A stretch of 64,000 bases of DNA from Paracoccaceae bacterium (GTDB taxonomy: Bacteria; Pseudomonadota; Alphaproteobacteria; Rhodobacterales; Rhodobacteraceae), in contig CACLGX010000003.1 of assembly GCA_902606585.1 (NCBI GenBank), forward strand, positions 1 through 64,000, in the 5' to 3' direction. Both the position numbers and the translations under genes were made by a program. Every line of letters starts with the position of its first letter. Position 1 is the first letter of the stretch. Of this stretch, positions 55,716 to 62,911 are shown piece by piece. Under the pieces are notes generated by a model. That model searched no databases, was not told where the DNA came from, and saw only the letters and a list, made by a program, of their open reading frames with translations.

Positions 55716-55875
55716 TATGGCTTATAAGGCTGTCTCGAAAACTAATACGAATTGAGCGTGAAAATAGCTACAAACGTCACACACTTTGATACGGATAAAG
55801 TTTTATAATTCACAATTTTGAGTAAACGTTACAATTTTTAATACAGGATTGTATTAAGTTTTGCGACGGGGTTTT
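55716..55875 (+). repeat. Direct repeat, copy B
   Basis: The second copy of the ~160-base repeat at 53283. On the minus strand its end encodes the same tail (KPRRKT stop) as the winged-helix fragment, followed by att site 2. Confidence 0.75.
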
Positions 55876-55896
55876 ATTAGAAATAAGAATGGCAGA

Positions 55897-55914
55897 CTTC
55901 GTCTCCGCCATTCA
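55897..55914 (+). repeat. attR-like site: copy of tRNA-Ser 3' end
   Basis: Identical to the 18 bases at 45922-45939, but without a tRNA in front of it. It should be the far boundary of the 10-kb island. Confidence 0.85.
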
Positions 55915-55960
55915 GTATTTATTTTCATAAAATCAATAACTTGAGGTGGGAGAAAATAGT

Positions 55961-56032
55961 TGATGTAACCAGTTTGTACCCAGTTTAAGGCAGGATTTTA
56001 GAGTGTATTCAAATAAGCAACTTGCTTTCGTT
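55961..56032 (-). pseudogene. Second copy of the box that follows the att site
   Basis: Resembles 45986-46052: CCAGTTTGTACCCAGTTT, then GGATTTTAG and TTCAAATAA, with small gaps. Both copies sit shortly after an att copy, as expected for tandem related elements. Confidence 0.45.
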
Positions 56033-56106
56033 AATATTGGTGAGTCTATTGATAATGATAAACATACAAATATTGTCATTCCAAACCCCAAAACTATTTA
56101 TCACAT

Positions 56107-56298
56107 ATGGTTAGACGAACTTATGAATCTGATGCTGCCAAGATAGAAGATGTTAATGATATTGAGGATCTTGTAGCTGATAAGCGTGAAGCTTGGAGAG
56201 CAACTTCTGATAACGCAAGACGCAGACAGCGTAGGTATAAAAAGCGTTTAACTAATAGGCTTGTGAGACAAGATTACTTTGAGGATGAAATAGAGTAA
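56107..56298 (+). CDS. Small highly charged hypothetical protein
   Basis: A 63-residue protein (MVRRTYESDAAKIEDVNDIE..., rich in Arg, Asp, Glu) not recognised. A second tiny gene follows. Small charged proteins like this are common on phage-like elements; no specific role can be given. Confidence 0.5.
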   Translation: MVRRTYESDAAKIEDVNDIEDLVADKREAWRATSDNARRRQRRYKKRLTNRLVRQDYFEDEIE

Positions 56299-56383
56299 GT
56301 TTTAGCATTAAATGTCTTGAAACTATAAGACTGCGGCACCATTTTTAGCTTATAAGATTTGCTTACATTTTCGGAAACCGCAC

Positions 56384-56515
56384 ATGAGAATGATGACGTT
56401 GGAAGGACTACGTCACAAGCGTTACGTAGTCTATGATGATAAAGGTAAAGTTGTTATAATAACACGTCAGAAAAACGTGGCCAGATATTTTTTCCAAACA
56501 GGAGATAAACCTTAG
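56384..56515 (+). CDS. Small hypothetical protein, 43 residues
   Basis: Starts MRMMTLEGLRHKRYVVYDD, continues as beta-strand-like sequence (GKVVIITRQKNVARYFF) and ends GDKP. Unrecognised, but its sequence looks like a genuine small phage or plasmid protein. Confidence 0.4.
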   Translation: MRMMTLEGLRHKRYVVYDDKGKVVIITRQKNVARYFFQTGDKP

Positions 56516-56530
56516 TTACTGCTGTTTCAT

Positions 56531-56606
56531 CTACCTAACCTGTTCATTCTTCAGCCAGTGCTTAACCACCTCAACAGCCAAGCATTTCTCACAGAGGTTA
56601 TTACGG
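56531..56606 (-). pseudogene. CxxC mini-gene, copy 1 (5' truncated)
   Basis: Encodes NNLCEKCLAVEVVKHWLKNEQVR after the join with the end of the monooxygenase-like gene. It matches copies at 56992 and 61084 but lacks the first CxxC and start codon. Confidence 0.6.
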
Positions 56607-56897
56607 ATGTTGGTACCTGATCGTTCCAGAGTATGCTTTGCAGACGTTCTCTTCATCAAAACGCTCACATAAATGTTCTATAAGCTCAATCATATTGTGA
56701 GGACCATTCACATAGTTCATAAAATCATCCATAGAAGCCCACTCATTCACAACAATCAATTGATCTTCATGTGTATGTACAATATTGAAACTGTCCAGCC
56801 CGTCAACACCGTCTTTTCTACTCTCAACAATTAAGTCCGTAATTTCATCCGCTGCTCCTTCTTTAGGGGTAACGGCTATTACACTCATCATTTTCAT
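56601..56897 (-). CDS. Antibiotic biosynthesis monooxygenase (ABM)-like protein
   Basis: A 98-residue ferredoxin-like single-domain protein: MKMMSVIAVTPKEGAADEITDLI, then LIVVNEWASMDDFMNYVNG. Such proteins form dimers and act on quinols or unknown small molecules. Start ATG at 56897 has GGAG nine bases upstream. Confidence 0.7.
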   Translation of the reverse strand: MKMMSVIAVTPKEGAADEITDLIVESRKDGVDGLDSFNIVHTHEDQLIVVNEWASMDDFMNYVNGPHNMIELIEHLCERFDEENVCKAYSGTIRYQHP

Positions 56898-56991
56898 AGA
56901 TACATTCTCCAACTGAACGGCCTATTACTATCTTTTTTTTATATTTACCAGTAGACCTCTGCTTCTTTTACTTCACCTCGTCACTCTTCAG

Positions 56992-57102
56992 TCAGTGCTT
57001 CACCACCTCAACAGCCAAGCACTTCTCACAGAGGTTATTACTTATGTCTTTAGCTTCAAAGAGTTTCTTGCAAGAGGAGCATGTGTTTGTTTGTTCATCC
57101 AT
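56992..57102 (-). CDS. CxxC mini-gene, copy 2 (36 residues)
   Basis: MDEQTNTCSSCKKLFEAKD then NNLCEKCLAVEVVKH: two CxxC pairs make a likely zinc knuckle. The stop TGA stands where copies 1 and 3 have TGG (Trp), and the downstream frame LKSDEVK resembles theirs, so this copy is probably shortened by one mutation. Its start overlaps the racemase stop by 8 bases. Confidence 0.55.
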   Translation of the reverse strand: MDEQTNTCSSCKKLFEAKDISNNLCEKCLAVEVVKH

Positions 57103-57766
57103 TAACAAATTCAAACAACTCCTGTACGTGAATTTTTGCACAATCAATTAAATTAAAGTTAACATTCTCTGAATTGTAAACTAACGCAAGATCAGTACCT
57201 CCTAACATGACAGCATCAGCATTGTGTTTATTAATAAATTGGTTACATGCTGCTTCAAAAACTTGACGCTGCTCATCATTTACAGAACCCAAAGTTGCCA
57301 TATCCACATAGGCTTTGTGTACTTTATCAAGCAGTTTACCTTCTGGTATAACCACTTCCGCAGTGGATATGGATGAGTAAAACTTGGATTCCATAACAGG
57401 TTTAGTGCCAAGTATTCCAATTTTAGTGTGACCGTTGTTTTTAATCTCTTTTTGGACACATAAAAGCATGTCAACAACTGGAAGAGTGGACTTTGCTTTA
57501 AAGTCCGAAATGCAAAAATGACCAGCGATGGAGGTTACTGCAACACAATCTGCTCCTGCGTCTTTTAATCGTTCAGTTAATACTTCATAAATTGCAACTT
57601 GTGCATCTGTGTCATTGTTCATCAAGTTATTTACAAGTGTAGGTGCATCTGCATGAACAATGGTAATCTCTAGTTTAACATATTCCGATGCAAATTTTTG
57701 GATTAGGTTCCTGTAATAAAAGTCAGTTGCTGCAGGACCAATCCCACCAATCAAACCAATCTGCAT
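57095..57766 (-). CDS. Aspartate/glutamate racemase-family protein lacking catalytic cysteines
   Basis: A 223-residue protein starting MQIGLIGGIGPAATDFYYRNL, as in PLP-independent Asp/Glu racemases. Yet the usual first catalytic Cys motif reads VTSIAGHF and the second, normally LGCT, reads MLGGTDLAL. Both catalytic cysteines appear to be missing, so racemase activity is doubtful; a changed reaction or binding role is possible. Confidence 0.75.
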   Translation of the reverse strand: MQIGLIGGIGPAATDFYYRNLIQKFASEYVKLEITIVHADAPTLVNNLMNNDTDAQVAIYEVLTERLKDAGADCVAVTSIAGHFCISDFKAKSTLPVVDMLLCVQKEIKNNGHTKIGILGTKPVMESKFYSSISTAEVVIPEGKLLDKVHKAYVDMATLGSVNDEQRQVFEAACNQFINKHNADAVMLGGTDLALVYNSENVNFNLIDCAKIHVQELFEFVNG

Positions 57767-57821
57767 AAATGTTACTCCATTGTAAAGAAAAGTTCAAATT
57801 CTATCCCACGGGTTGACCTGC

Positions 57822-58056
57822 TCATCCACCAACCATTCTAAAAGGTTTTTTGGGCTTTGTCTCTCTAAGCTTTTTTAAGATTCTGTTGTACTTCCTTCGA
57901 TCTATATTCAAGTCATAAATAATCTGTAAATCTGTCTTGCCTTCCTCCAGCTTCCTCAACTAAAGCTCTCATAGCAGGTTCTCTGTTCTGTTTTTTTTCG
58001 ATGATGCTCATATTGGCTTCCATTGTGTAACTATTAAATATCATTCGAACAGTCAT
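57822..58056 (-). pseudogene. Frameshifted small helical (HTH-like) protein
   Basis: ATG at 58056 opens MTVRMIFNSYTMEANMSII... and REPAMRALVEEA. One frame over, it continues LRKLEEGKTDLQIIYDLNID and RRKYNRILKKLRETKPKKPF. The two halves suit one protein joined at a frameshift near 57,960. Family unknown. Confidence 0.4.
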
Positions 58057-58057
58057 T

Positions 58058-58330
58058 TTATGTCTCCCTTAATTGTTGCAATTTGAAACTATCAGGAAAT
58101 TGTAACAAAGATAATAACATCGGTCTGGCGTTTGGCCATTTCACTGGAATTTTTAATTTTTGCTTATTTAATAGGCAGCTTCCAAAGACTTGAAGACTTT
58201 CTTCTATCTCAGTCAGCTCAAGAGTCCGTCTGTAGCTATCGATAAGCCCCATGGCACCTGTTCCTCAATCGCGGAGTAAGTTCGCCTTCACTGACGGCTG
58301 TGAGAACGTTGCTAGCGGCTTTAGAGGTAT
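58058..58330 (-). pseudogene. Remnant of a mobile-element hypothetical protein
   Basis: Frames on the minus strand give KAASNVLTAVSEGELTP and then, one frame shifted, LIDSYRRTLELTEIEESL. Together they recall the C-terminus of phage-island proteins (GELTP...SYRRTLE...E). A stop and a shift lie between, so it is broken. Family link is from recall only. Confidence 0.4.
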
Positions 58331-58410
58331 CCTGGGTTAATTTTTTCTCAATTTCGTGTATGCTCTTTCATATATTTTCGTAACTTTTCGATTCTCAATC
58401 GGTATTTCGT

Positions 58411-59295
58411 TTGATTTTATTTCTATCAGTTCTAGAAGTTTGTGCGCCTGTGTTTATCGTGGCTGGTATTGGTTTTTTTTGGATGAAGTTTGGATACGAA
58501 TATAGAATAGAATTTGTTACTCAACTTGTCATGAGCCTAACCATCCCGTGTCTTATATTTAACGCTCTTATACAAACTCAAATTGATTTTGAAATATTAA
58601 AAACTTTGCTCTACGCTACTCTAATTGTTCTAGCTATGATAGTCGTAGCGACATATTTAATTGTTGTGATTTTGGGCTTGAACCGTCAGACATTTCTCGC
58701 GCCAATGATTTTTGGAAATAGCGCCAATATTGGTATTCCCATCTGTTTACTAGCTTTTGGGCAAACTGGCTTTGAATTGGCAATATTCATATTTTCAATA
58801 ATGGCGATTTTTAGCATGACGTTTGGCGTTTGGCTGATTACCGACAGGGAATCTCCTGTCAGGTTGATTAAAGAACCTTTGGTAATAGCAGTACTACTGG
58901 GTGCGTTATTTCTATTAACTGGCTGGAAGCTGCCAGTTTTTTTTACAAATACTCTTCAATTGGTGGGCCAAACGTCTATTCCACTCATGTTGCTTACGCT
59001 TGGAGTAACGATTGCTAAATTACAAATCACAGCGATTTCAAAACTAATATTGCCCTCAATTTTGAAATTTATTGTTTGCCTGCTTTGTGGTGTCTTAGGG
59101 ATTTATATTTTTAAATTAGATGACGTAGCCGCTGCCGCATTGCTATTGCAAGTTACGATGCCGGTTGCAGTTTCTTCTTATATGCTCGCGGAAAAGTATA
59201 GCTCTGAGGCTCAAGAAGTTGCCGCCTTCGTTGTGGTTTCGACATTATTCGCGCTGATCTACATACCGTTTACTTTGGCATTTCTTTTAGCTTAA
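58411..59295 (+). CDS. AEC family (auxin efflux carrier-type) transporter
   Basis: A ~294-residue inner-membrane carrier with about ten helices. Marks are GFFWMKFGYE at the start, NALIQTQIDF, FGNSANIGIPICLLAFG (family N-x-G-P/I region) and the SIPLMLLTLGVTIAKLQ repeat half. Starts with TTG. Ligand unknown, commonly organic acids. Confidence 0.85.
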   Translation: MILFLSVLEVCAPVFIVAGIGFFWMKFGYEYRIEFVTQLVMSLTIPCLIFNALIQTQIDFEILKTLLYATLIVLAMIVVATYLIVVILGLNRQTFLAPMIFGNSANIGIPICLLAFGQTGFELAIFIFSIMAIFSMTFGVWLITDRESPVRLIKEPLVIAVLLGALFLLTGWKLPVFFTNTLQLVGQTSIPLMLLTLGVTIAKLQITAISKLILPSILKFIVCLLCGVLGIYIFKLDDVAAAALLLQVTMPVAVSSYMLAEKYSSEAQEVAAFVVVSTLFALIYIPFTLAFLLA

Positions 59296-59447
59296 TTTTG
59301 CAAGAGATTATAAAAGGCCTTAAACATCATTTTGAACTCGTTGATTTAATTAACTGGATTCTAAAACTTTGCTACTTTACTCAGCATTTTTTAAAGCTTC
59401 TTTCCAATTGAAGCCCACATTAGCTCCCACAATTTTAGGCTTTAAGC

Positions 59448-59555
59448 TCAATATTTGCCGACAAATGTGCCATTAGGCCAATAAGTCTCATACAGCTTCT
59501 TTCTGGGCTTAATGTTCTTTTCTAGCTTACTTAAACGTACTTTGAAGCTGCGCAT
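59448..59555 (-). CDS. Small basic hypothetical protein, 35 residues
   Basis: MRSFKVRLSKLEKNIKPRKKLYETYWP...: Lys-rich, follows the next upstream gene (59561) by five bases. Unrecognised; plausibility rests on spacing and amino-acid pattern. Confidence 0.4.
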   Translation of the reverse strand: MRSFKVRLSKLEKNIKPRKKLYETYWPNGTFVGKY

Positions 59556-59560
59556 TGAGG

Positions 59561-59824
59561 CTATTCGGTCATTACTTCCATACCGTAAACGGTATATTCG
59601 CAACCATTATCTTTATCCCACTGTAATTCTTCTGGGTTGCTCATAAACGCTCCCATTGCTGCCATGTCAGTAACATCCATACAAGCCATGAACTCTTTTT
59701 CACCTAATTCTGCAAAGCGCCATTCTGTTACAAATTCACCAGCCCCTGCTGCCATATCAGCTTTAACCTTTGCATGGAGAACATGCGCTCCTGTTTCTAT
59801 AGTTCCTCGAATAAATACGTTCAC
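59561..59824 (-). CDS. Small ABM-like / ferredoxin-fold hypothetical protein
   Basis: An 87-residue protein (MNVFIRGTIETGAHVLHAKV..., FMACMDVTDMAAMGAFMSNPE) with the alternating strand-helix pattern of dimeric alpha-beta barrel proteins. GGAGATAA precedes its ATG. Function unknown. One of several like genes between 56.6 and 61.9 kb. Confidence 0.6.
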   Translation of the reverse strand: MNVFIRGTIETGAHVLHAKVKADMAAGAGEFVTEWRFAELGEKEFMACMDVTDMAAMGAFMSNPEELQWDKDNGCEYTVYGMEVMTE

Positions 59825-59878
59825 TAGTTTATCTCCTTTGATTTTCTAATACTTGCTTTGAACCTAAGACTCTATGCG

Positions 59879-59968
59879 TTAATAACCATAAAAATCTTGA
59901 TCTGCTATACCCTTACATAATTGATAAGTTTCAGCTTTTGTCAGTTCTGCTCTGCTATCCTTTTTCAT
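59879..59968 (-). CDS. Very small hypothetical protein, 29 residues
   Basis: MKKDSRAELTKAETYQLCKG...DQDFYGY, encoded between two small genes. Low certainty; no ribosome site was singled out. Confidence 0.25.
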   Translation of the reverse strand: MKKDSRAELTKAETYQLCKGIADQDFYGY

Positions 59969-59995
59969 TTTAATGTTTTAAATACAGATGGCGCT

Positions 59996-60289
59996 TTAGG
60001 CTTCAGACATAATAGAAAGAATTGGTCCCATAGTTTCTTCCACCAACGAATGGCCAGTTTCCTCAATTGTTTGTTTACGCATTTCTTGTCGCCTTGCATT
60101 CTCTTCCTGCGCATCTGTTTTAGAAGAATAAATGATAACCGACTGGTGAGTGTTTTCGTCAATTTTAAACCAAATAATGTCTTCAGCTTTGGTGTTTGAT
60201 CTGTGCCCTCGGTGCCATTCTTTCATCGTTTCTGCGCTTGGAACACCATTTGGCCACGACCACTTTGTGTGAACTGCGTACTTTGCCAT
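59996..60289 (-). CDS. Small hypothetical protein (possible ferredoxin-like fold)
   Basis: A 97-residue protein: MAKYAVHTKWSWPNGVPSAETM, DIIWFKIDENTHQSVIIYSS, then a long helix. AAAGGAGA before ATG at 60289 decides this start; the open frame goes 20 codons further up. Not recognised. Confidence 0.6.
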   Translation of the reverse strand: MAKYAVHTKWSWPNGVPSAETMKEWHRGHRSNTKAEDIIWFKIDENTHQSVIIYSSKTDAQEENARRQEMRKQTIEETGHSLVEETMGPILSIMSEA

Positions 60290-60413
60290 TACGCTATCTC
60301 CTTTGTAGTATTCAAACAAATAGAACCACACAAGAGGCTTTTCTGACAACTTTAAAAAGGTCGACGTTAGGTCAATTGAAAAAGTCGCGGAAGACTTAGA
60401 ATAACCTAAATAC

Positions 60414-60713
60414 CTAGCTCTCTTTTAGAACAAAAGATGTTCTCGCTCTGGTGTGACCTTCTTCTTCACTGTACTCGATCAGGTACTTTCTAATTGTATC
60501 CAAAAATGAAAGAGCCTCATCTTGGTTTTCTATCAAGGTATCCATTCCATCTAGTATGATTGAGAACATTAACTCATCATCGTCTTGAACTAAGTATACC
60601 TTTGCATCAGCACCCCTAGTTGCCCATATATCAACACGATCTTTCAACTTATCGGTTATGAGATCAAAGTGCTCAGGTATTGGCTTCATTCGTATAGTCG
60701 ATATTGTTTTCAT
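60414..60713 (-). CDS. Small hypothetical protein, ABM-like pattern
   Basis: A 99-residue protein, MKTISTIRMKPIPEHFDLITDKLK then KVYLVQDDDELMFSIILDGMDTLIENQDEA, showing strand-helix-strand-strand order. It lies 2 bases after the preceding gene fragment and is likely in one unit with it. Function unknown. Confidence 0.55.
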   Translation of the reverse strand: MKTISTIRMKPIPEHFDLITDKLKDRVDIWATRGADAKVYLVQDDDELMFSIILDGMDTLIENQDEALSFLDTIRKYLIEYSEEEGHTRARTSFVLKES

Positions 60714-60715
60714 AT

Positions 60716-61051
60716 TTAACCTGACTTTTCTGCCTTTCTTTCAGCTTCAAAAAATTGCCTATCTTTTTCGGTGTATTCGGCAATAATCGCTGCCTTTGGG
60801 TCTCGGAAAAAATAGTGTAGATCACCTTCATAATAAAAGGTATTTTTCACGAATATATTAAAAGTATCATTAAACTTCTGCCTGCCGACTAGGTTTTTCT
60901 CAGCTTCCTCAAAACTCTCATATATTGCTAAGGACATCATAGATAGTGGACCAGTTTTGACATTGATAGCTGCCTGAGCGCTTGGAAAATATTCTTTTTG
61001 CGTGGAAAGGTATAGCGTAAAAGCGGCTTTGATGGCTTCATCACTTGTCCA
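60716..61051 (-). pseudogene. 5'-broken paralogue of the 61407 protein
   Basis: The homologous reading begins just after a TAG at 61052: SDEAIKAAFTLYLSTQKEYFPSAQ then SLAIYESFEEAEKNLVGRQKFND and NTFYYEGDL. This parallels DNLVARQEWFD and DTFYYEGEI of the intact 61407 protein. The first ATG (60940) lies inside the domain, so the protein lacks its first strand or is dead. Confidence 0.55.
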
Positions 61052-61083
61052 CTAACCATCGTTATTCTGCCAACGCTCATAGT

Positions 61084-61224
61084 CTAAAACCCTTTTATCT
61101 TATCATTCTTCAGCCAGTGCTTAACAACCTCCGCAGCCAAACACTTCTCACATAGGCTATTACTTATGTCTTTAGCTTCAATGGGTTTCTTGCATGAGGA
61201 GCATGATCTTGGAATTTTTTTCAT
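61084..61224 (-). CDS. CxxC mini-gene, copy 3 (46 residues, intact)
   Basis: MKKIPRSCSSCKKPIEAKDISNSLCEKC... to KHWLKNDKIKGF. The two CxxC pairs suggest a small zinc-binding protein. It is the most complete of three copies. Confidence 0.6.
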   Translation of the reverse strand: MKKIPRSCSSCKKPIEAKDISNSLCEKCLAAEVVKHWLKNDKIKGF

Positions 61225-61406
61225 TTAAGTCATCTTTTTGGATTTCTCTTATAAGACGTTACTTAACCTTTTCTAGAGTTCCAAATAGTTTTCACCTTTA
61301 TATTTTAGCGCATTGAATTGAGTACCAATCGCATGAAATTAGTTTCAGTTTCTGAATTTACATCGGATTGATTTTTAGAAAGGATAAACCAATGGAGGAA
61401 TAAATT

Positions 61407-61850
61407 ATGATCGCAAGAATAATTATGAGTGAGCATCCCGATGAAAAAGACTTAAAGCTTTTTACAGCTGATCACAAAGAAGCTGTTAAAGATGGATTTC
61501 TTGCCAACACTAAATTTAGCATTTCTGTTCAAACTAGTCCCACTTCATTACTGGTTGTTTCAGGATATGAAAATCAAGAGTCGGCGGACTCGAATCTTGT
61601 GGCACGTCAAGAATGGTTTGATAAAAGAAAAGGTAAATACATAGATACATTTTATTACGAAGGCGAAATTAAAACCATGTTGAAAGGTGGTGGAAAGTAC
61701 CTTCTTGATAAAAATGTTGAATTGGATTCAAACTTGAGAGACTCCAAAAAAGACTTGATAAAAGATGAAGTGCGGGACTTACGAAAAGAAGTAAATGACC
61801 TGAAAGAAATGATCAAATTACTGATTGAAATAAACGAGAGGAAGAAGTGA
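61407..61850 (+). CDS. Hypothetical ABM-like protein with C-terminal coiled coil
   Basis: 147 residues. The first ~100 form a ferredoxin-like domain (MIARIIMSEHPDEKDLKLF..., LVARQEWFDKRKGKYIDTFYYEGE); residues 115-147 form a heptad-rich helix (DEVRDLRKEVNDLKEMIKLLIEINE). GGAGGA precedes the ATG. It overlaps a tiny ORF downstream. Function unknown. Confidence 0.65.
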   Translation: MIARIIMSEHPDEKDLKLFTADHKEAVKDGFLANTKFSISVQTSPTSLLVVSGYENQESADSNLVARQEWFDKRKGKYIDTFYYEGEIKTMLKGGGKYLLDKNVELDSNLRDSKKDLIKDEVRDLRKEVNDLKEMIKLLIEINERKK

Positions 61851-61945
61851 ACCCTCAAAAACGAACAGCATATTTAATGCTATTTATAATTATTTTATTT
61901 CATGCTGTGGTTATACCTGTGTGGATGCGGAGCATAGGCCTGTGA
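61847..61945 (+). CDS. Tiny membrane peptide, 32 residues
   Basis: Starts GTG; MNPQKRTAYLMLFIIILFHAVV is one hydrophobic segment, ending WMRSIGL. Its start overlaps the upstream stop as GTGA, and its own stop overlaps the next start as GTGA. This double coupling supports translation despite the small size. Confidence 0.5.
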   Translation: MNPQKRTAYLMLFIIILFHAVVIPVWMRSIGL

Positions 61946-62151
61946 GTGATACTAAACTTAGAAGCATTTCTAAAACTATTTCCTGGAGAATAACTGGAAC
62001 TTTATGCACGTTTATAGTGAGCTGGTTGATCCTTGGTGATTTAACTGTCAGTGGAACTATTGCTATTATTCAGCTTACTCTTAACACTATTGTTTTCTAC
62101 ATTCATGAACGTCTTTGGAACTTTGTAAAGTGGGGTAAAATCTATGGATAA
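61942..62151 (+). CDS. DUF2061 family membrane protein
   Basis: 69 residues, MSDTKLRSISKTISWRITGTLCTF then SWLILGDLTVSGTIAII and HERLWNFVKWG. The SKTISWRITGT start and HERLW end are DUF2061 marks. Two hydrophobic helices. GTG at 61942 overlaps the previous stop by 4 bases. Function unknown. Confidence 0.8.
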   Translation: MSDTKLRSISKTISWRITGTLCTFIVSWLILGDLTVSGTIAIIQLTLNTIVFYIHERLWNFVKWGKIYG

Positions 62152-62242
62152 AGTTAATTATGTCATTTGCTGGCCCACAAAATTGTTTAAAGAACCCCTA
62201 AAACTATTTATTATCTAAGCGATCCTTGGTTATTCAAAAATA

Positions 62243-62830
62243 TTAATTGGGATTACAGTTATACTGATGCACTTTCTTATTATCTATTACGAAAAAACTG
62301 AATTGATCGTGGTTTAAAACAAGTGTTTGCTGTTTACTTAAATTCAGTAGTATTTTTCTCAAAGTCTTTGAAACCATCTCATGGCAGAACAATAAAATAT
62401 CTTCTGATGTATCAATATCGTTCAGAAAGGAAGTTAAACGATTTTCTAAAAGTGCGAAGCTTTCTCCTTCTGGCAACTGAAAGTTCCAGCAGTCTTTTTC
62501 CCTCTTTTCTTGCATCCCAGGAAAACGTATCTCGATTTCTTCTGAATTGAGGCCCTCCCAAGTCCCAAAGCCATGCTCTTTTAGCCTATCATCATAAGTA
62601 ATTTCTGATACAAAATGAGCGTCAGTCAAAGCAATTTTTGCTGTACTTTTAACCCGACCAAGTGGGCTGCAAATTACCTTAAAACTTTTTTCCCTACAGA
62701 AAGTTTTAAGGCCAAATTGTATAGCTTTAGCTTGGCTTTTCCCTAACTCTGTTAATTCTGAATCTAACCAACCTTGCTTACGATTTTCAAGGTTCCATTG
62801 TGTCTGACCGTGGCGGCAAATTAATATCAA
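62243..62830 (-). CDS. Histidine phosphatase family protein
   Basis: A 195-residue phosphoglycerate-mutase-like phosphatase. The phospho-His motif is ILICRHGQTQWNLENRKQGW; the second catalytic His is in LLFCHEMVSKTLR. Substrate unknown; small phosphoesters are usual. Confidence 0.87.
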   Translation of the reverse strand: MILICRHGQTQWNLENRKQGWLDSELTELGKSQAKAIQFGLKTFCREKSFKVICSPLGRVKSTAKIALTDAHFVSEITYDDRLKEHGFGTWEGLNSEEIEIRFPGMQEKREKDCWNFQLPEGESFALLENRLTSFLNDIDTSEDILLFCHEMVSKTLRKILLNLSKQQTLVLNHDQFSFFVIDNKKVHQYNCNPN

Positions 62831-62911
62831 AATTACTTCCCTTTTCAGATGGTGAGCTATAATTGGTTTGTCAATAAAAACAATAGATATTTAGTTTTCA
62901 GAATTAAGGCA

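Noticed and set aside
55441..56106. A full integrase gene near the second att site
   Set aside because: No open frame longer than fragments exists there. Only the short box resembling the other att side is visible.
56992..56994. TGA of mini-gene copy 2 as a second selenocysteine codon
   Set aside because: The two other copies have TGG (Trp) at that place, not Cys, and no redox motif surrounds it.
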